In this document: piece by piece, positions 54,843 through 64,000 of the stretch
Numbering within the stretch: position 1 is the first letter of the stretch
Layout: every line of letters starts with the position of its first letter
Source: an uncultured Eubacterium sp.
Lineage (GTDB): Bacteria; Bacillota; Clostridia; Lachnospirales; Lachnospiraceae
DNA: 64,000 bases
NCBI GenBank assembly: GCA_945946665.1
Contig: CAMEWO010000011.1
Coordinates: forward strand, 1-64,000
Direction: 5' to 3'
Translations under genes and position numbers: made by a program
Notes under the pieces: generated by a model
Told to the model about the DNA's origin: nothing
Database searches by the model: none
The model's input: the letters and a program-made list of their open reading frames with translations, nothing else

Positions 54843-55055
54843 ATGTCAAATTCAAGTTCAAACAGTTCAAAGACTAAGAAAGAGGCACAGAGCGCTCTTG
54901 ACAGATTCAAGATGGAGGTTGCTTCTGAGATCGGTGTTAACTTAAAGGAAGGTTACAATGGTGACCTTACTTCTGCAGAGGCAGGTTCTGTAGGTGGTAA
55001 CATGGTTAAGAAGATGATCAGAAAGCAGGAGGAGCAGATGAGCTCAGGTAACTAG
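54843..55055 (+). CDS. Alpha/beta-type small acid-soluble spore protein
   Basis: A 70-residue protein with the family core ALDRFKMEVASEIGVNL, GYNGDLTSAEAGSVGGNMVK and KMI. Binds and protects DNA in spores; the Glu-Ile of ASEIGV is the expected cleavage site of the germination protease. GGAGATGG selects ATG 54843. The gene shows that the organism is, or descends from, a spore former. Confidence 0.92.
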   Translation: MSNSSSNSSKTKKEAQSALDRFKMEVASEIGVNLKEGYNGDLTSAEAGSVGGNMVKKMIRKQEEQMSSGN

Positions 55056-55098
55056 TTGTTGCCGGTTATTTGCTTATAGCTGATTGTTAATTATGAAG

Positions 55099-55137
55099 GA
55101 AAGCAGGCTGACGTAAGGGCGGTCTGCTTTCTTTTTA
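55099..55137 (+). terminator. Terminator of spore protein gene
   Basis: GAAAGCAG at 55099-55106 pairs with CTGCTTTC at 55124-55131, then TTTTT. Confidence 0.8.
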
Positions 55138-55168
55138 CATATCTTTAATTAATTTTTTATAAAAAAGG

Positions 55169-55198
55169 TTGGCAATATGTTTGTTTATATGCTATAAT
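55169..55198 (+). promoter_or_regulatory. Promoter of trigger factor gene
   Basis: TTGGCA at 55169-55174, TATAAT at 55193-55198, spacer 18. Confidence 0.65.
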
Positions 55199-55263
55199 CT
55201 ACGACGTATGTACATTGTGAAGGATTATGCGCCTTTGCATAGATGGAAATTGGAGGAATTATT

Positions 55264-56553
55264 ATGAGTTTCAAAGTTGAACAGTTAGAAGAAAAGAATA
55301 TGGTTAAGCTTGTGATTGAGGCTACTGCTGAGGAGTTTGAGGCAGGTCTTAATACTGCATATAATAAGAGCAAGAGCAAGATTAATGTGCCTGGTTTTAG
55401 AAAGGGTAAAGCTCCTCGTAAGATTATTGAGCAGCTCTACGGACAGGAAGTATTCTTTGAGGATGCTGCAAACGCAATTATTCCTGATGCTTATGCAAAG
55501 GCATGTATCGAGAGTGAACTGGATATTGTTTCACAGCCTAAGATTTCTGTAACACAGTTAGAGAAGGGCAAGCCATTCGTATTTGAGGCAGAGGTTGCCG
55601 TAAGACCAGAGGTTGAACTTGGTAAATACAAGGGCGTTGAGGTTTCTAAGGCTGATACAGAGGCTACAGATGCTGATGTTGAGGAAGAGATTAAGAAGGT
55701 TGCAGAGCAGAATTCAAGAACAATAACTGTAGAGGACAGAGCTGTTAAAGATGGCGATATGACAGTGATTGACTTTGAGGGATTCGTTGATGGCGTGGCT
55801 TTTGAAGGCGGTAAGGGCGAGAATTATCCTCTTACAATTGGCTCTCATTCATTTATTGATAACTTCGAGGATCAGATTATCGGCATGAATATCGGAGATG
55901 AGAAAGAGATTAACGTAACTTTCCCAGAAGATTACCATGCAGAAGAGTTAAAGGGCAAGCCAGCTACATTTAAGGTTTCAGTTAAGGAAATCAAGGAGAA
56001 GCAGCTTCCTGATATTGATGATGATTTTGCACAGGATGTATCTGATTTCGATACACTTGATGAGTATAAGGCAGATCTTAAGAAGAAGATTGCAGAGCGC
56101 AAGGAAGCAGAGGCAAAGAGACAGAAAGAGACAGAGGCTATTGAAAAAATAGTTGCAGATTCTAAGATGGATATCCCACAGGCTATGATTGATACACAGG
56201 TTACAAGAATGGCTGAGGATTTCGCTCAGAGATTACAGCAGCAGGGTCTTTCATTAGAGACATATTTCAAGTACACAGGACTTACAGCAGAGAAGATTCT
56301 TGATGACATGAAGCCAGAGGCAGTTAAGAGAATTCAGAACAGCCTTGTTCTTGAGGCAGTTGCTAAGGCTGAGAATATCCAGGTATCTGATGATGAGTTT
56401 AATGCTGAACTTTCAAAGATGGCTGATATGTATAAGATGGAAGTAGATAAGATTAAGGAGTTCATGGGTGAGAGCGAAGAGAAGCAGATGAGAGACGATA
56501 TCGCAATCCAGAAGGCTGTTGACTTAATCGTTTCCAGTGCTGTTGAGAAGTAA
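55264..56553 (+). CDS. tig: Trigger factor chaperone
   Basis: A 429-residue trigger factor: ribosome-binding domain with the signature GFRKGKAPR, a PPIase domain (about 150-245, from DRAVKDGDMTVIDFEG), and the helical C-terminal domain. Binds nascent chains at the ribosome exit. GGAGG selects ATG 55264. First gene of tig-clpP-clpX-lon-engB, the common Clostridial order. Confidence 0.95.
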   Translation: MSFKVEQLEEKNMVKLVIEATAEEFEAGLNTAYNKSKSKINVPGFRKGKAPRKIIEQLYGQEVFFEDAANAIIPDAYAKACIESELDIVSQPKISVTQLEKGKPFVFEAEVAVRPEVELGKYKGVEVSKADTEATDADVEEEIKKVAEQNSRTITVEDRAVKDGDMTVIDFEGFVDGVAFEGGKGENYPLTIGSHSFIDNFEDQIIGMNIGDEKEINVTFPEDYHAEELKGKPATFKVSVKEIKEKQLPDIDDDFAQDVSDFDTLDEYKADLKKKIAERKEAEAKRQKETEAIEKIVADSKMDIPQAMIDTQVTRMAEDFAQRLQQQGLSLETYFKYTGLTAEKILDDMKPEAVKRIQNSLVLEAVAKAENIQVSDDEFNAELSKMADMYKMEVDKIKEFMGESEEKQMRDDIAIQKAVDLIVSSAVEK

Positions 56554-56574
56554 TTATATAAATAAGTTTACAAA

Positions 56575-56606
56575 TCTGTGCCCTGCACACAGGGCGCAGA
56601 CTTTTG
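56575..56606 (+). terminator. Hairpin between tig and clpP
   Basis: TCTGTGCCCTG pairs with CAGGGCGCAGA (one G-T pair) around CACA, then CTTTTGG. The short T run suggests partial termination. Confidence 0.6.
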
Positions 56607-56639
56607 GTTATTAATGTGTGCAGGAAAGAGGGATAATAT

Positions 56640-57221
56640 ATGAGTTTAGTACCTTACGTTGTTGAACAGACCAGCCGTGGAGAGAGAAACTATGACATAT
56701 ATTCACGACTTTTAAAGGACAGAATAGTTTTTCTTGGTGAAGAGGTTACAGATGTGTCAGCCAATATAGTTGTTGCACAGCTTCTTTTCCTTGAGGCTGA
56801 GGATCCTAGCAAGGATATACATCTGTATATCAACAGTCCAGGTGGCTCAGTTTCAGCAGGTTTCGCTATATACGACACAATGCAGTATATTAAGTGCGAT
56901 GTATCAACTATCTGTATGGGAATGGCAGCCAGCATGGGAGCTTTCCTTCTTGCAGGTGGTGCCAAGGGTAAGAGAATGGCACTTCCTAATGCAGAGATTA
57001 TGATTCATCAGCCTTCAGGTGGAGCAAAGGGTCAGGAGACTGAGATTCGTATTGTTGCTGAGAACATTTTAAAGACCAGAAATAAATTAAATGAAATTCT
57101 TGCTGCTAATACTGGTAAATCAGTAGAGGAAATTGCTCGTGATACAGAGCGTGATAACTATATGACTGCGAAAGAAGCGCTTGAGTATGGTTTGATTGAC
57201 AGCATAGTTGAAAAGAGATAA
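56640..57221 (+). CDS. clpP: ATP-dependent Clp protease proteolytic subunit
   Basis: A 193-residue ClpP with catalytic Ser98 (GMAASMGAF), His123 (IMIHQPSGG) and Asp172. Forms the 14-subunit chamber used with ClpX, encoded next. GAGGG precedes the ATG. Confidence 0.96.
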   Translation: MSLVPYVVEQTSRGERNYDIYSRLLKDRIVFLGEEVTDVSANIVVAQLLFLEAEDPSKDIHLYINSPGGSVSAGFAIYDTMQYIKCDVSTICMGMAASMGAFLLAGGAKGKRMALPNAEIMIHQPSGGAKGQETEIRIVAENILKTRNKLNEILAANTGKSVEEIARDTERDNYMTAKEALEYGLIDSIVEKR

Positions 57222-57230
57222 TTTTTATTA

Positions 57231-57258
57231 GGCTGTCACTGCTGTGTTAGTGGCAGCC
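57231..57258 (+). terminator. Hairpin between clpP and clpX
   Basis: GGCTGTCACT at 57231-57240 pairs with AGTGGCAGCC at 57249-57258, then AATTTTA. Probably a weak terminator or an RNA processing site within the operon. Confidence 0.5.
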
Positions 57259-57279
57259 AATTTTAGAAAGTAGGTTTAT

Positions 57280-58548
57280 ATGGCAGGAAAGATCAATGAT
57301 GAGAAGTTAAAATGCTCATTTTGTAATAAGCCTCAGGATAAGGTAAAGAAGCTTATTGCAGGAGCTAATGGTGCTTACATCTGTGATGAATGTGTAGCAA
57401 TATGCAGTGAAATTCTTGATGAGGAATTCCTTATGGATGATGACGATGTGGCAGAGGATCCACAGCTTGACATCAACCTTCTTAAACCAAAGGAAATCAA
57501 GGAATTCTTAGACGAGTATGTAGTTGGACAGGATGAAGCCAAGAAGGTTCTGTCAGTTGCGGTTTATAACCATTATAAGAGAATACTTTCAGGCAAGAAG
57601 GTGGATGTTGAACTTCAGAAGAGCAACATTCTTATGCTTGGTCCTACCGGTTCCGGTAAGACATTCCTTGCACAGAATCTTGCCAGAATTCTGAATGTTC
57701 CATTTGCGATAGCAGATGCTACTACACTTACTGAGGCAGGATATGTAGGTGAGGATGTAGAGAATATTCTTTTAAAGGTTATTCAGGCTGCAGATTATGA
57801 TGTGGAAAAAGCTCAGTATGGCATTGTTTATATTGATGAGATAGATAAGATTACCAAGAAGTCAGAGAACGTATCAATTACAAGAGACGTTTCCGGTGAA
57901 GGTGTACAGCAGGCACTTCTTAAGATATTAGAAGGAACAGTTGCATCTGTTCCACCACAGGGAGGCAGAAAACACCCACAGCAGGAACTTATTCCAATTG
58001 ATACAACTAATATTCTGTTTATATGTGGAGGCGCATTTGACGGACTGGAAAAGATAATTGAGTCACGTATGGATAAGAGTTCTATCGGATTCAATGCCCA
58101 GGTTAAAGAGAAGAAAGATGCAGATGTGGGAGAGATGTTTGCCCAGGTTCTGCCTGAGGATTTCATTAAATTCGGACTTATACCTGAATTCGTGGGAAGA
58201 GTTCCTGTTGTTGTATCTCTGGATTCTCTTGATGAGGAGGCACTGGTGCGTATCCTGAAGGAGCCTAAGAATGCTATTATCAAGCAGTATAAGGCATTGT
58301 TCTCTCTGGATGAAGTTGAACTTGAATTCACAGATGATGCTCTTGTGGAGGTGGCGAAGAAGAGCCTTGAGAGAAAGACAGGAGCCAGAGGATTAAGGTC
58401 TATCTTAGAGAAGGTAATGAATGACGTGATGTACAGAATTCCTTCTGATGATACAATCGCCAAATGTATCATTACAAAAGAGGCAGTGGATGGCGAAGCA
58501 AAGCCATTGATTGAGTATAGAACAGATGTGGTGAAGAAAGCCCAGTAA
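57280..58548 (+). CDS. clpX: ClpX unfoldase
   Basis: A 422-residue AAA+ ATPase: N-terminal zinc finger (CSFCNK and CDECVAIC), Walker A GPTGSGKT, Walker [10 protein letters not shown], pore loop GYVGED, and the IGF loop for docking on ClpP (SIGFNA). Recognises and unfolds substrates for ClpP. Confidence 0.96.
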   Translation: MAGKINDEKLKCSFCNKPQDKVKKLIAGANGAYICDECVAICSEILDEEFLMDDDDVAEDPQLDINLLKPKEIKEFLDEYVVGQDEAKKVLSVAVYNHYKRILSGKKVDVELQKSNILMLGPTGSGKTFLAQNLARILNVPFAIADATTLTEAGYVGEDVENILLKVIQAADYDVEKAQYGIVYIDEIDKITKKSENVSITRDVSGEGVQQALLKILEGTVASVPPQGGRKHPQQELIPIDTTNILFICGGAFDGLEKIIESRMDKSSIGFNAQVKEKKDADVGEMFAQVLPEDFIKFGLIPEFVGRVPVVVSLDSLDEEALVRILKEPKNAIIKQYKALFSLDEVELEFTDDALVEVAKKSLERKTGARGLRSILEKVMNDVMYRIPSDDTIAKCIITKEAVDGEAKPLIEYRTDVVKKAQ

Positions 58549-58581
58549 TGTATATAATTTCGTTTATGAATGGAGATTAGT

Positions 58582-60918
58582 ATGAATATATTAATTTTAC
58601 CTGCTATAGCGTTAAGAAGTATGACCGTGTTACCTGACATGGTCATACATTTTGATATAAGCAGAGAATCATCCATTAAGGCATTGGAAAAGGCTTTGTC
58701 AGCCGATGACCAGAGAATATTTCTTACTGCCCAGACTGATCCTGAGATAGGTGACCCAACTCCTGATGATTTGTACAAAACAGGAACAGTTGCTGTGATA
58801 ACCCAGGTTTTCAAACTGCCTAACAATGTTTTCAGAGTCCAGGTTGAGGGAAAGAAGAAGGCTATTGCCCAGTATATAGGGGATACTGAAGCGGGACTTG
58901 CTGCCAATGTTGAGGTCTGTGACACATGGATTAAGCCGGCAGATGATTATACGTCTAAAGCCATGATTTCAGGATTAAGAGAGGTTATAAGAAAGATTAG
59001 CATAGCCAATCCTAATCTTGGTAAGGATATGCTTAAAAAATGGATGGATATTGATAAAGCAGATGTTCTTATTAAGAGAATGATTATTGATTATCCTATG
59101 CTTAATCAGAACAAGCAGCATTTTCTGGAACTTGACAGTATAGAAGAATGCTATGAGGATCTGGTCAGATATATCCTTGAAGAACTGAATATATATCAGA
59201 TTAAGGATGAGCTGACCCAGAAGGTTAAGGAGAGAGTTGATAAGAACCAGAAGGATTACATCATAAGGGAACAGCTTAAGGTGCTTAATGATGAGTTGAA
59301 TGGCAGTTCTGATGTATCAGAAGCAGATGACTATATTAATCAGCTGGAAAAACTTAATGCATCCTCTGAGATTAAGGAGAGCATAAGAAAGGAAATCAAG
59401 CGATTCCGTGCTGTGACACAGGGTTCATCCGAGGCTAATGTGGAGCGTGGATACATTGAGACGCTTCTTTCTCTTCCATGGGATAATTGCAGCCAGGATA
59501 ACAAAGATATTGATAATGCAAGAATTGTCCTTGATAGAGACCACTACGGAATGAAAGAGATTAAGGAAAGAATTCTTGAGACTCTTGCTGTGCGTAATGT
59601 GACAGAAGCTTGTAATGCTCCTGTTATATGTCTTGTTGGCCCTCCAGGAACAGGTAAGACCAGTATAGCAAGAAGTGTGGCAGATGCACTTAACAGACAG
59701 TATGTAAGAGTATGTCTGGGTGGTGTCAGGGATGAGGCAGAAATCCGTGGACACAGGAAAACCTATGTTGGAGCAATGCCTGGAAGAATTATTGACGGAA
59801 TTAAGAAAGCAGGAGTTAAGAACCCTGTCATGGTTCTTGATGAGATAGACAAGGTCAGCAATGATTATCGTTCAGATACATCTGCAGCTTTGTTGGAGGT
59901 TCTTGATACAGAGCAGAACAGCAGGTTTATAGATCATTATGTTGAACTGCCTACAGACCTTTCCCAGGTTCTGTTTATAGCCACAGCTAATGATTTGTCG
60001 GGTGTAAGTAAGCCTTTACTTGACAGAATGGAGATAATAGAGGTTAACAGCTATACCAAGAATGAAAAAATGCATATTGCAAAAGAACATCTTGTTGCAA
60101 AGCAGATTAAGAAAAACGGACTGACCAGGGCAGATATTAAATTCACAGACAGAGCATTGTCAGACATAATTGACTGCTATACAAGAGAAGCAGGGGTGCG
60201 TAATCTTGAGCGCCAGATTGCAAAGGTATGCAGAAAGGTTGTTGTAAGCCAGTATCACGATGGAAAGATAGACCATGGTGCTGTGACAGTTTCTATAACA
60301 GGAAAGAATCTGTCAGATTACCTTGGCAAGAAGAAATATCATCCAGATAAGATAAATAAACATGATGAGGCAGGAATTGTCCGTGGACTTGCATGGACAT
60401 CAGCAGGGGGAGATACCCTTGAGATTGAGGTCAATACAATGCCAGGTAAGGATTCGCTGATTCTTACAGGACAGATGGGAGATGTTATGAAGGAATCGGC
60501 AAGGATTGCCCTTACATACGTCCAGTCAGTGGTAAGTAAAGCACCTTACAGGGTATCCCAGAAGTTTTTTGACGATAATGTTGTGCATATACATATCCCA
60601 GAAGGGGCAGTTCCAAAAGATGGCCCTTCAGCGGGAGTTACAATGTCAACAGCCATTCTTTCGGCAGTGACCGGAATTCCTGTCCGTTCAGATGTGGCAA
60701 TGACAGGAGAGGTTACCCTGAGAGGAAGAGTTCTCCCTATAGGAGGCCTCAAGGAAAAACTTCTTGCTGCCAAAACAGCAGGTGTTAAAACGGTAATAGT
60801 TCCGGAAGAAAACAGACCTGATGTGGAAGAGTTTGATGAAGAGATAACAGGAGGACTTTCTGTTGTCTATGCACGAGACATGAAGCAGGTGCTTACCTGT
60901 GCACTTGTATCAAAGTGA
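58582..60918 (+). CDS. lon: Lon protease
   Basis: A 778-residue LonA: N-terminal substrate-binding domain, coiled coil, AAA+ domain (Walker A GPPGTGKT, Walker B MVLDEIDKV) and protease domain with the Ser683-Lys726 dyad (PKDGPSAGVT and GGLKEKLL). Degrades damaged and regulatory proteins. GGAGATT fits ATG 58582 better than ATG 58570. Confidence 0.95.
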   Translation: MNILILPAIALRSMTVLPDMVIHFDISRESSIKALEKALSADDQRIFLTAQTDPEIGDPTPDDLYKTGTVAVITQVFKLPNNVFRVQVEGKKKAIAQYIGDTEAGLAANVEVCDTWIKPADDYTSKAMISGLREVIRKISIANPNLGKDMLKKWMDIDKADVLIKRMIIDYPMLNQNKQHFLELDSIEECYEDLVRYILEELNIYQIKDELTQKVKERVDKNQKDYIIREQLKVLNDELNGSSDVSEADDYINQLEKLNASSEIKESIRKEIKRFRAVTQGSSEANVERGYIETLLSLPWDNCSQDNKDIDNARIVLDRDHYGMKEIKERILETLAVRNVTEACNAPVICLVGPPGTGKTSIARSVADALNRQYVRVCLGGVRDEAEIRGHRKTYVGAMPGRIIDGIKKAGVKNPVMVLDEIDKVSNDYRSDTSAALLEVLDTEQNSRFIDHYVELPTDLSQVLFIATANDLSGVSKPLLDRMEIIEVNSYTKNEKMHIAKEHLVAKQIKKNGLTRADIKFTDRALSDIIDCYTREAGVRNLERQIAKVCRKVVVSQYHDGKIDHGAVTVSITGKNLSDYLGKKKYHPDKINKHDEAGIVRGLAWTSAGGDTLEIEVNTMPGKDSLILTGQMGDVMKESARIALTYVQSVVSKAPYRVSQKFFDDNVVHIHIPEGAVPKDGPSAGVTMSTAILSAVTGIPVRSDVAMTGEVTLRGRVLPIGGLKEKLLAAKTAGVKTVIVPEENRPDVEEFDEEITGGLSVVYARDMKQVLTCALVSK

Positions 60919-60987
60919 TTATTTATAATACAAATCATTTTATTAACATAAAAGCATCAGCCATGGGCTGGGCAGAAGGTTGGAGCA

Positions 60988-61572
60988 ATGGTTATTAAAA
61001 AAGTAAATCTGGATATTGTAATAGGAGTTACCAGTAAGGTTCCAGAAACAGAATATCCAGAGGTGGCATTTGCAGGTAAATCAAATGTTGGAAAGTCATC
61101 CCTTATCAACGCCCTTATGAACCGCAAATCCTATGCAAGAACATCAAGCCAGCCTGGTAAAACCCAGACTATCAATTATTACAACATTAATGATGCCATG
61201 CTTCTCGTGGATCTGCCAGGCTATGGCTATGCTAATGTAAGTCCGTCTGTTAAGGAAAAATGGGGAAAGATGGTGGAGAGATACCTTAAGCAGTCAAAGC
61301 AGCTTAAACAGGTATTCCTGCTTATAGACATCCGTCACGACCCATCTGCTAATGATAAGATGATGTATGACTGGATTGTAGCTAACGGATACCGCCCGGT
61401 AATTATTGCCACTAAGCTTGACAAGATTAAGAGAAGCCAGCAGGACAAGCAGGTTAAGGCAATCAAAACGGGATTGGGACTTAAACCAGAAGATATAATA
61501 ATACCAGTTTCATCAGAGACTAAGCAGAATATAGATAAACTCTGGGAAGTGGTGGAGGGATATATCTCCTAA
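60988..61572 (+). CDS. engB: Ribosome biogenesis GTPase EngB/YsxC
   Basis: A 194-residue GTPase with G1 GKSNVGKSS, G3 DLPGYG, G4 TKLDK and G5 SSET. Needed for assembly of the large ribosomal subunit. Last gene of the cluster; eight bases separate its end from the convergent DUF4364 gene. Confidence 0.95.
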   Translation: MVIKKVNLDIVIGVTSKVPETEYPEVAFAGKSNVGKSSLINALMNRKSYARTSSQPGKTQTINYYNINDAMLLVDLPGYGYANVSPSVKEKWGKMVERYLKQSKQLKQVFLLIDIRHDPSANDKMMYDWIVANGYRPVIIATKLDKIKRSQQDKQVKAIKTGLGLKPEDIIIPVSSETKQNIDKLWEVVEGYIS

Positions 61573-61579
61573 AACAGCG

Positions 61580-62095
61580 TTACATCATCTTATGCATGAT
61601 GAAATCATATATGTCCTGGCTGGCATCCTTCCAGTTTGAGCACATCTTGTCTGCAATATCTTCGGAAGGAACAGATACATTAATCTCTATGAGAGTTGAT
61701 TCTCCCTCTTTTACCTGGCAGTGGACAGTGTATTCACCATTAGTGTTTTTGTAATAGTCTGCTGTTGTTCCGGCTTCACTTTTTAATTCATATTTATTGG
61801 CTTTGATGTAATTGTCAATATCATCCCTGATACTCTGGGATATCTTAGTATAGAAGAATCCAATAGTCTCCGTGCCTTCAGAGGTAAGTTTGTACTGTGT
61901 GCTGTTCCTGTAGGTAACTACTGAAAGAAAACCATCAGAAACAAGGGAGTTAATGACTTCCTGCAGAGTGAAATAATTAGTGAACTGGTTTTCAAGCATG
62001 AATTCAGAAATCTGGCTGTTGGAAAGTGGAAAATTCACCTTGTTAAGCATGTACATTATCATTAGCTTGTAAAGTGTTATTGAGTCGGTATTCAT
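61580..62095 (-). CDS. DUF4364 family winged-helix-like protein
   Basis: A 171-residue protein; the N-terminal 80 residues form a winged-helix-like fold (LSNSQISEFMLE, TLQEVINSLVSDGFL, YKLTSEGTETI), the rest is an alpha/beta domain. The family is common in Clostridia and of unknown role, possibly transcriptional. Overlaps the radical SAM gene by four bases. Confidence 0.85.
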   Translation of the reverse strand: MNTDSITLYKLMIMYMLNKVNFPLSNSQISEFMLENQFTNYFTLQEVINSLVSDGFLSVVTYRNSTQYKLTSEGTETIGFFYTKISQSIRDDIDNYIKANKYELKSEAGTTADYYKNTNGEYTVHCQVKEGESTLIEINVSVPSEDIADKMCSNWKDASQDIYDFIMHKMM

Positions 62096-63117
62096 CGATA
62101 TAATCTCCCCTGGTGTATGTCATTTTCACGAAAATATTTTATAATGCTGTTATAAACAAGCTTTTTATTGCTGCTCCATAATGGTGCAATAAGCAAATTC
62201 TTAGGTCCATCTCCTGTAATACGGTGGATTGCCATGTCTTGTGGCAGAATCTGTATGATTTCAGCCAGTGTACTGATATATTCATCCATTGACATTATCT
62301 GAAATTCATTGTTGTAGTAGCAGGCGGCAAGGTCTGTTCCTTTAAGGACATGAAGAAGTGCTATCTTAATTCCGTCAGCTCCTGAGGATGCAATGTATTT
62401 CGCAGTGTTAAGATAATCCTTCAGGGATTCTTTCGGCAGACCTACAATCATATGGACTATTGTATATATGCCAGCCTCTTTCAGCATCTTAATTGCTGTG
62501 TCGTATACGTTAAGTTCATATCCCCTTCTTATAAAATGTGCCGTATCAGGATTAACAGTCTGTAATCCCAATTCCACCCATACTGGCTTAATCTGGTTAA
62601 GCCGGGCAAGAAGTGAGATTATTTTGGGGTCAAGACAGTCTGGTCTTGTGGCAATTGACAGTATTCTTATATCATCCCTGTTAATGCAATGGGTAAAAAG
62701 CTGCTCAAGATACTCATATGGAGCATAAGTATTAGTGTAGGACTGGAAATACCCAATGAAGTCATTACCATTGTATTTGGATGAAATAAGAGCTTTACCA
62801 GCCTCTATCTGTTTGTCAATGCTGACAAGAGGAGCAGGAAGCTGCCCATTGAAACCAGTGACAGGGACGAAATCTGCGGAAGTAGTACAATCAGTGACAG
62901 GGACGGAATCTTCATAAGCAGCTGGGTTGCATTTTTTATACACAGCGTCCCCTGCAAAATCCCCGGAACCTCCAGCACTGCAGAATATACAGCCCTTCGT
63001 ATCAATAAGCCCATCCCGGTTGGGACATGTCATCCCACCGTTCAGGGCTATTTTGTACATTTTGACACCATAAGTGTCTTTAATATATTCATTTACAGAA
63101 TAAAAATATGGTCTCAT
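62092..63117 (-). CDS. Radical SAM protein, TIGR01212 (YhcC-like) family
   Basis: A 341-residue radical SAM enzyme. Cluster Cys residues lie in TCPNRDGLIDTKGCIFCSAGG, where the spacing is longer than the usual CxxxCxxC, as in the YhcC/TIGR01212 group. WVELGLQTVNPDTAHFIRRG is the elongator-protein-3-like core. A role in tRNA or nucleotide modification is suspected for the family. Translationally coupled to DUF4364. Confidence 0.87.
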   Translation of the reverse strand: MRPYFYSVNEYIKDTYGVKMYKIALNGGMTCPNRDGLIDTKGCIFCSAGGSGDFAGDAVYKKCNPAAYEDSVPVTDCTTSADFVPVTGFNGQLPAPLVSIDKQIEAGKALISSKYNGNDFIGYFQSYTNTYAPYEYLEQLFTHCINRDDIRILSIATRPDCLDPKIISLLARLNQIKPVWVELGLQTVNPDTAHFIRRGYELNVYDTAIKMLKEAGIYTIVHMIVGLPKESLKDYLNTAKYIASSGADGIKIALLHVLKGTDLAACYYNNEFQIMSMDEYISTLAEIIQILPQDMAIHRITGDGPKNLLIAPLWSSNKKLVYNSIIKYFRENDIHQGRLYR

Positions 63118-63123
63118 GAATAA

Positions 63124-64000
63124 TTACTTCTCAATGTGGTCCATAACTGCCTTGCAGACAGCATCTGTTACTTTAGGGTCAAATGCTTCAGGAAGAATAT
63201 TGGTGTCAGAAAGCTCTGAGTCGGGAATAAGGTTTGCAATGGCAAGTGCAGCAGCCAGCTTCATATCCTCAGTAATCTGCTTTGCACGTCCTTCAAGAGC
63301 TCCCTTGAATATGCCAGGGAAAGCAATGACATTGTTAACCTGGTTAGGGAAATCAGAGCGTCCTGTACCTACAACTCTTGCTCCGGCAGCCTTGGCTACA
63401 TCTGGCATTATCTCTGGAACAGGATTTGCCATGGCGAAAAGGATGGAATCCTTGTTCATTGAAGCGACCATCTCAGGAGTTACGATGTTAGGGGCAGATA
63501 CTCCCACAAATACGTCAGCACCCTTTAATGCGTCTGCAAGAGTTCCTGTCTTGCCCTCAAGGTTAGTTACATCCATCATGGATTTCTGCATCCAGTTAAG
63601 ACCCTCTGAAGTCTTAGAAAGAATACCTGATTTATCACACATTGTAATATTCTTAAATCCATATGTAAGAAGAAGTTTGGTAATTGCTACGCCGGCAGAA
63701 CCTGCACCATTAACAACAACTTTGCAATCCTCCTTGTTCTTGCCTGTAACCTTAAGTCCGTTAATAATACCAGCTAATACTACGATGGCAGTTCCGTGCT
63801 GGTCATCATGGAAAACAGGAATGTCAAGGATTTCCTTTAATCTTTCCTCGATTTCAAAACATCTTGGGGCAGATATATCTTCAAGGTTGATTCCGCCAAA
63901 TGCAGGTGCTATGTTAACAACTGTTTTAATGATTTCTTCAGTATCCTGAGTATCAAGACAGATTGGAACGGCGTTAACACCGCCAAATGACTTGAATAAT
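63124..64000 (-). CDS. NAD(P)-dependent malic enzyme, N-terminus beyond window
   Basis: The minus-strand frame is open to the window edge, giving about 292 C-terminal codons. Visible are the metal-binding FGGINLEDISAPRCFEIE and FHDDQHGTA, and the Rossmann loop VVNGAGSAGVAI. Converts malate to pyruvate and CO2. The internal ATG at 63642 is not the start. Length of the missing part should be about 90-100 residues for the short bacterial form. Confidence 0.92.
   Translation of the reverse strand, partial: LFKSFGGVNAVPICLDTQDTEEIIKTVVNIAPAFGGINLEDISAPRCFEIEERLKEILDIPVFHDDQHGTAIVVLAGIINGLKVTGKNKEDCKVVVNGAGSAGVAITKLLLTYGFKNITMCDKSGILSKTSEGLNWMQKSMMDVTNLEGKTGTLADALKGADVFVGVSAPNIVTPEMVASMNKDSILFAMANPVPEIMPDVAKAAGARVVGTGRSDFPNQVNNVIAFPGIFKGALEGRAKQITEDMKLAAALAIANLIPDSELSDTNILPEAFDPKVTDAVCKAVMDHIEK

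Noticed and set aside
1..64000. tRNA, rRNA, intact insertion sequence
   Set aside because: No cloverleaf, rRNA motif or DDE transposase frame was recognised by eye; tRNAscan and ISfinder searches would be decisive.

Overview
The window reads as a low-GC Gram-positive anaerobe of the Clostridia, most likely a sporulating Lachnospiraceae. Supporting this: A/T-rich codons with strong AGGAGG-type ribosome binding sites and sigma-A promoters, an alpha/beta-type small acid-soluble spore protein, a group-B-like [FeFe] hydrogenase, Bce-type and LytTR regulation, DUF4364, DUF2935 and DegV proteins, and the order tig-clpP-clpX-lon-engB. The family assignment is inference; no rRNA or other phylogenetic marker is present.

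Positions 1-21100 form an accessory defence and toxin island. It opens with two unrecognised genes, followed by an AAA ATPase plus subtilisin-like protease pair of the IetAS type. After a decayed stretch comes a type I restriction-modification locus: a small XRE regulator, hsdM interrupted by an in-frame TAG, hsdS, a tyrosine recombinase, an N-terminal hsdS half-gene, an inverted C-terminal hsdS half-gene, and hsdR. Four copies of a 15-bp core in alternating orientation make this an inverting hsdS shufflon. A DUF262/DUF1524 (GmrSD-like) nuclease follows. The rest of the island (16.7-21.1 kb) is a patchwork: 45-nt tandem hairpin repeats, two copies of a small HTH gene with identical promoter and operator layout (one copy carries a nonsense mutation), an ORF6N protein, a TPR-like protein, a broken dinD-like gene, a PemK/MazF-like toxin gene, and next to it a self-contained small RNA transcription unit with two covarying hairpin modules.

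Positions 21.1-43.5 kb look like ordinary chromosome rich in signalling and transport: LytTR regulator with a LiaF-like membrane protein, an MCP-PilZ fusion, an iron alcohol dehydrogenase, a Bce-type two-component system and ABC transporter with a recognisable operator, a large hybrid histidine kinase, an orphan HicB, a heterodimeric ABC exporter, an SDR enzyme, a Ktr potassium uptake pair and a MATE transporter. A 340-nt near-palindrome separates the MATE gene from a convergent trpB-like gene.

Positions 43.8-64 kb carry metabolism and protein quality control: TrpB2-type tryptophan synthase beta chain, a metallophosphoesterase lipoprotein, a hydrogenase, NUDIX and alpha/beta hydrolases, DegV, a PxTG-anchored surface protein, a DJ-1/PfpI protein, a D,D-carboxypeptidase, the spore protein, the trigger factor-ClpP-ClpX-Lon-EngB cluster, a convergent DUF4364/radical SAM pair, and the C-terminal part of a malic enzyme cut by the window edge.

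No rRNA, tRNA, intact insertion sequence or CRISPR array was recognised.
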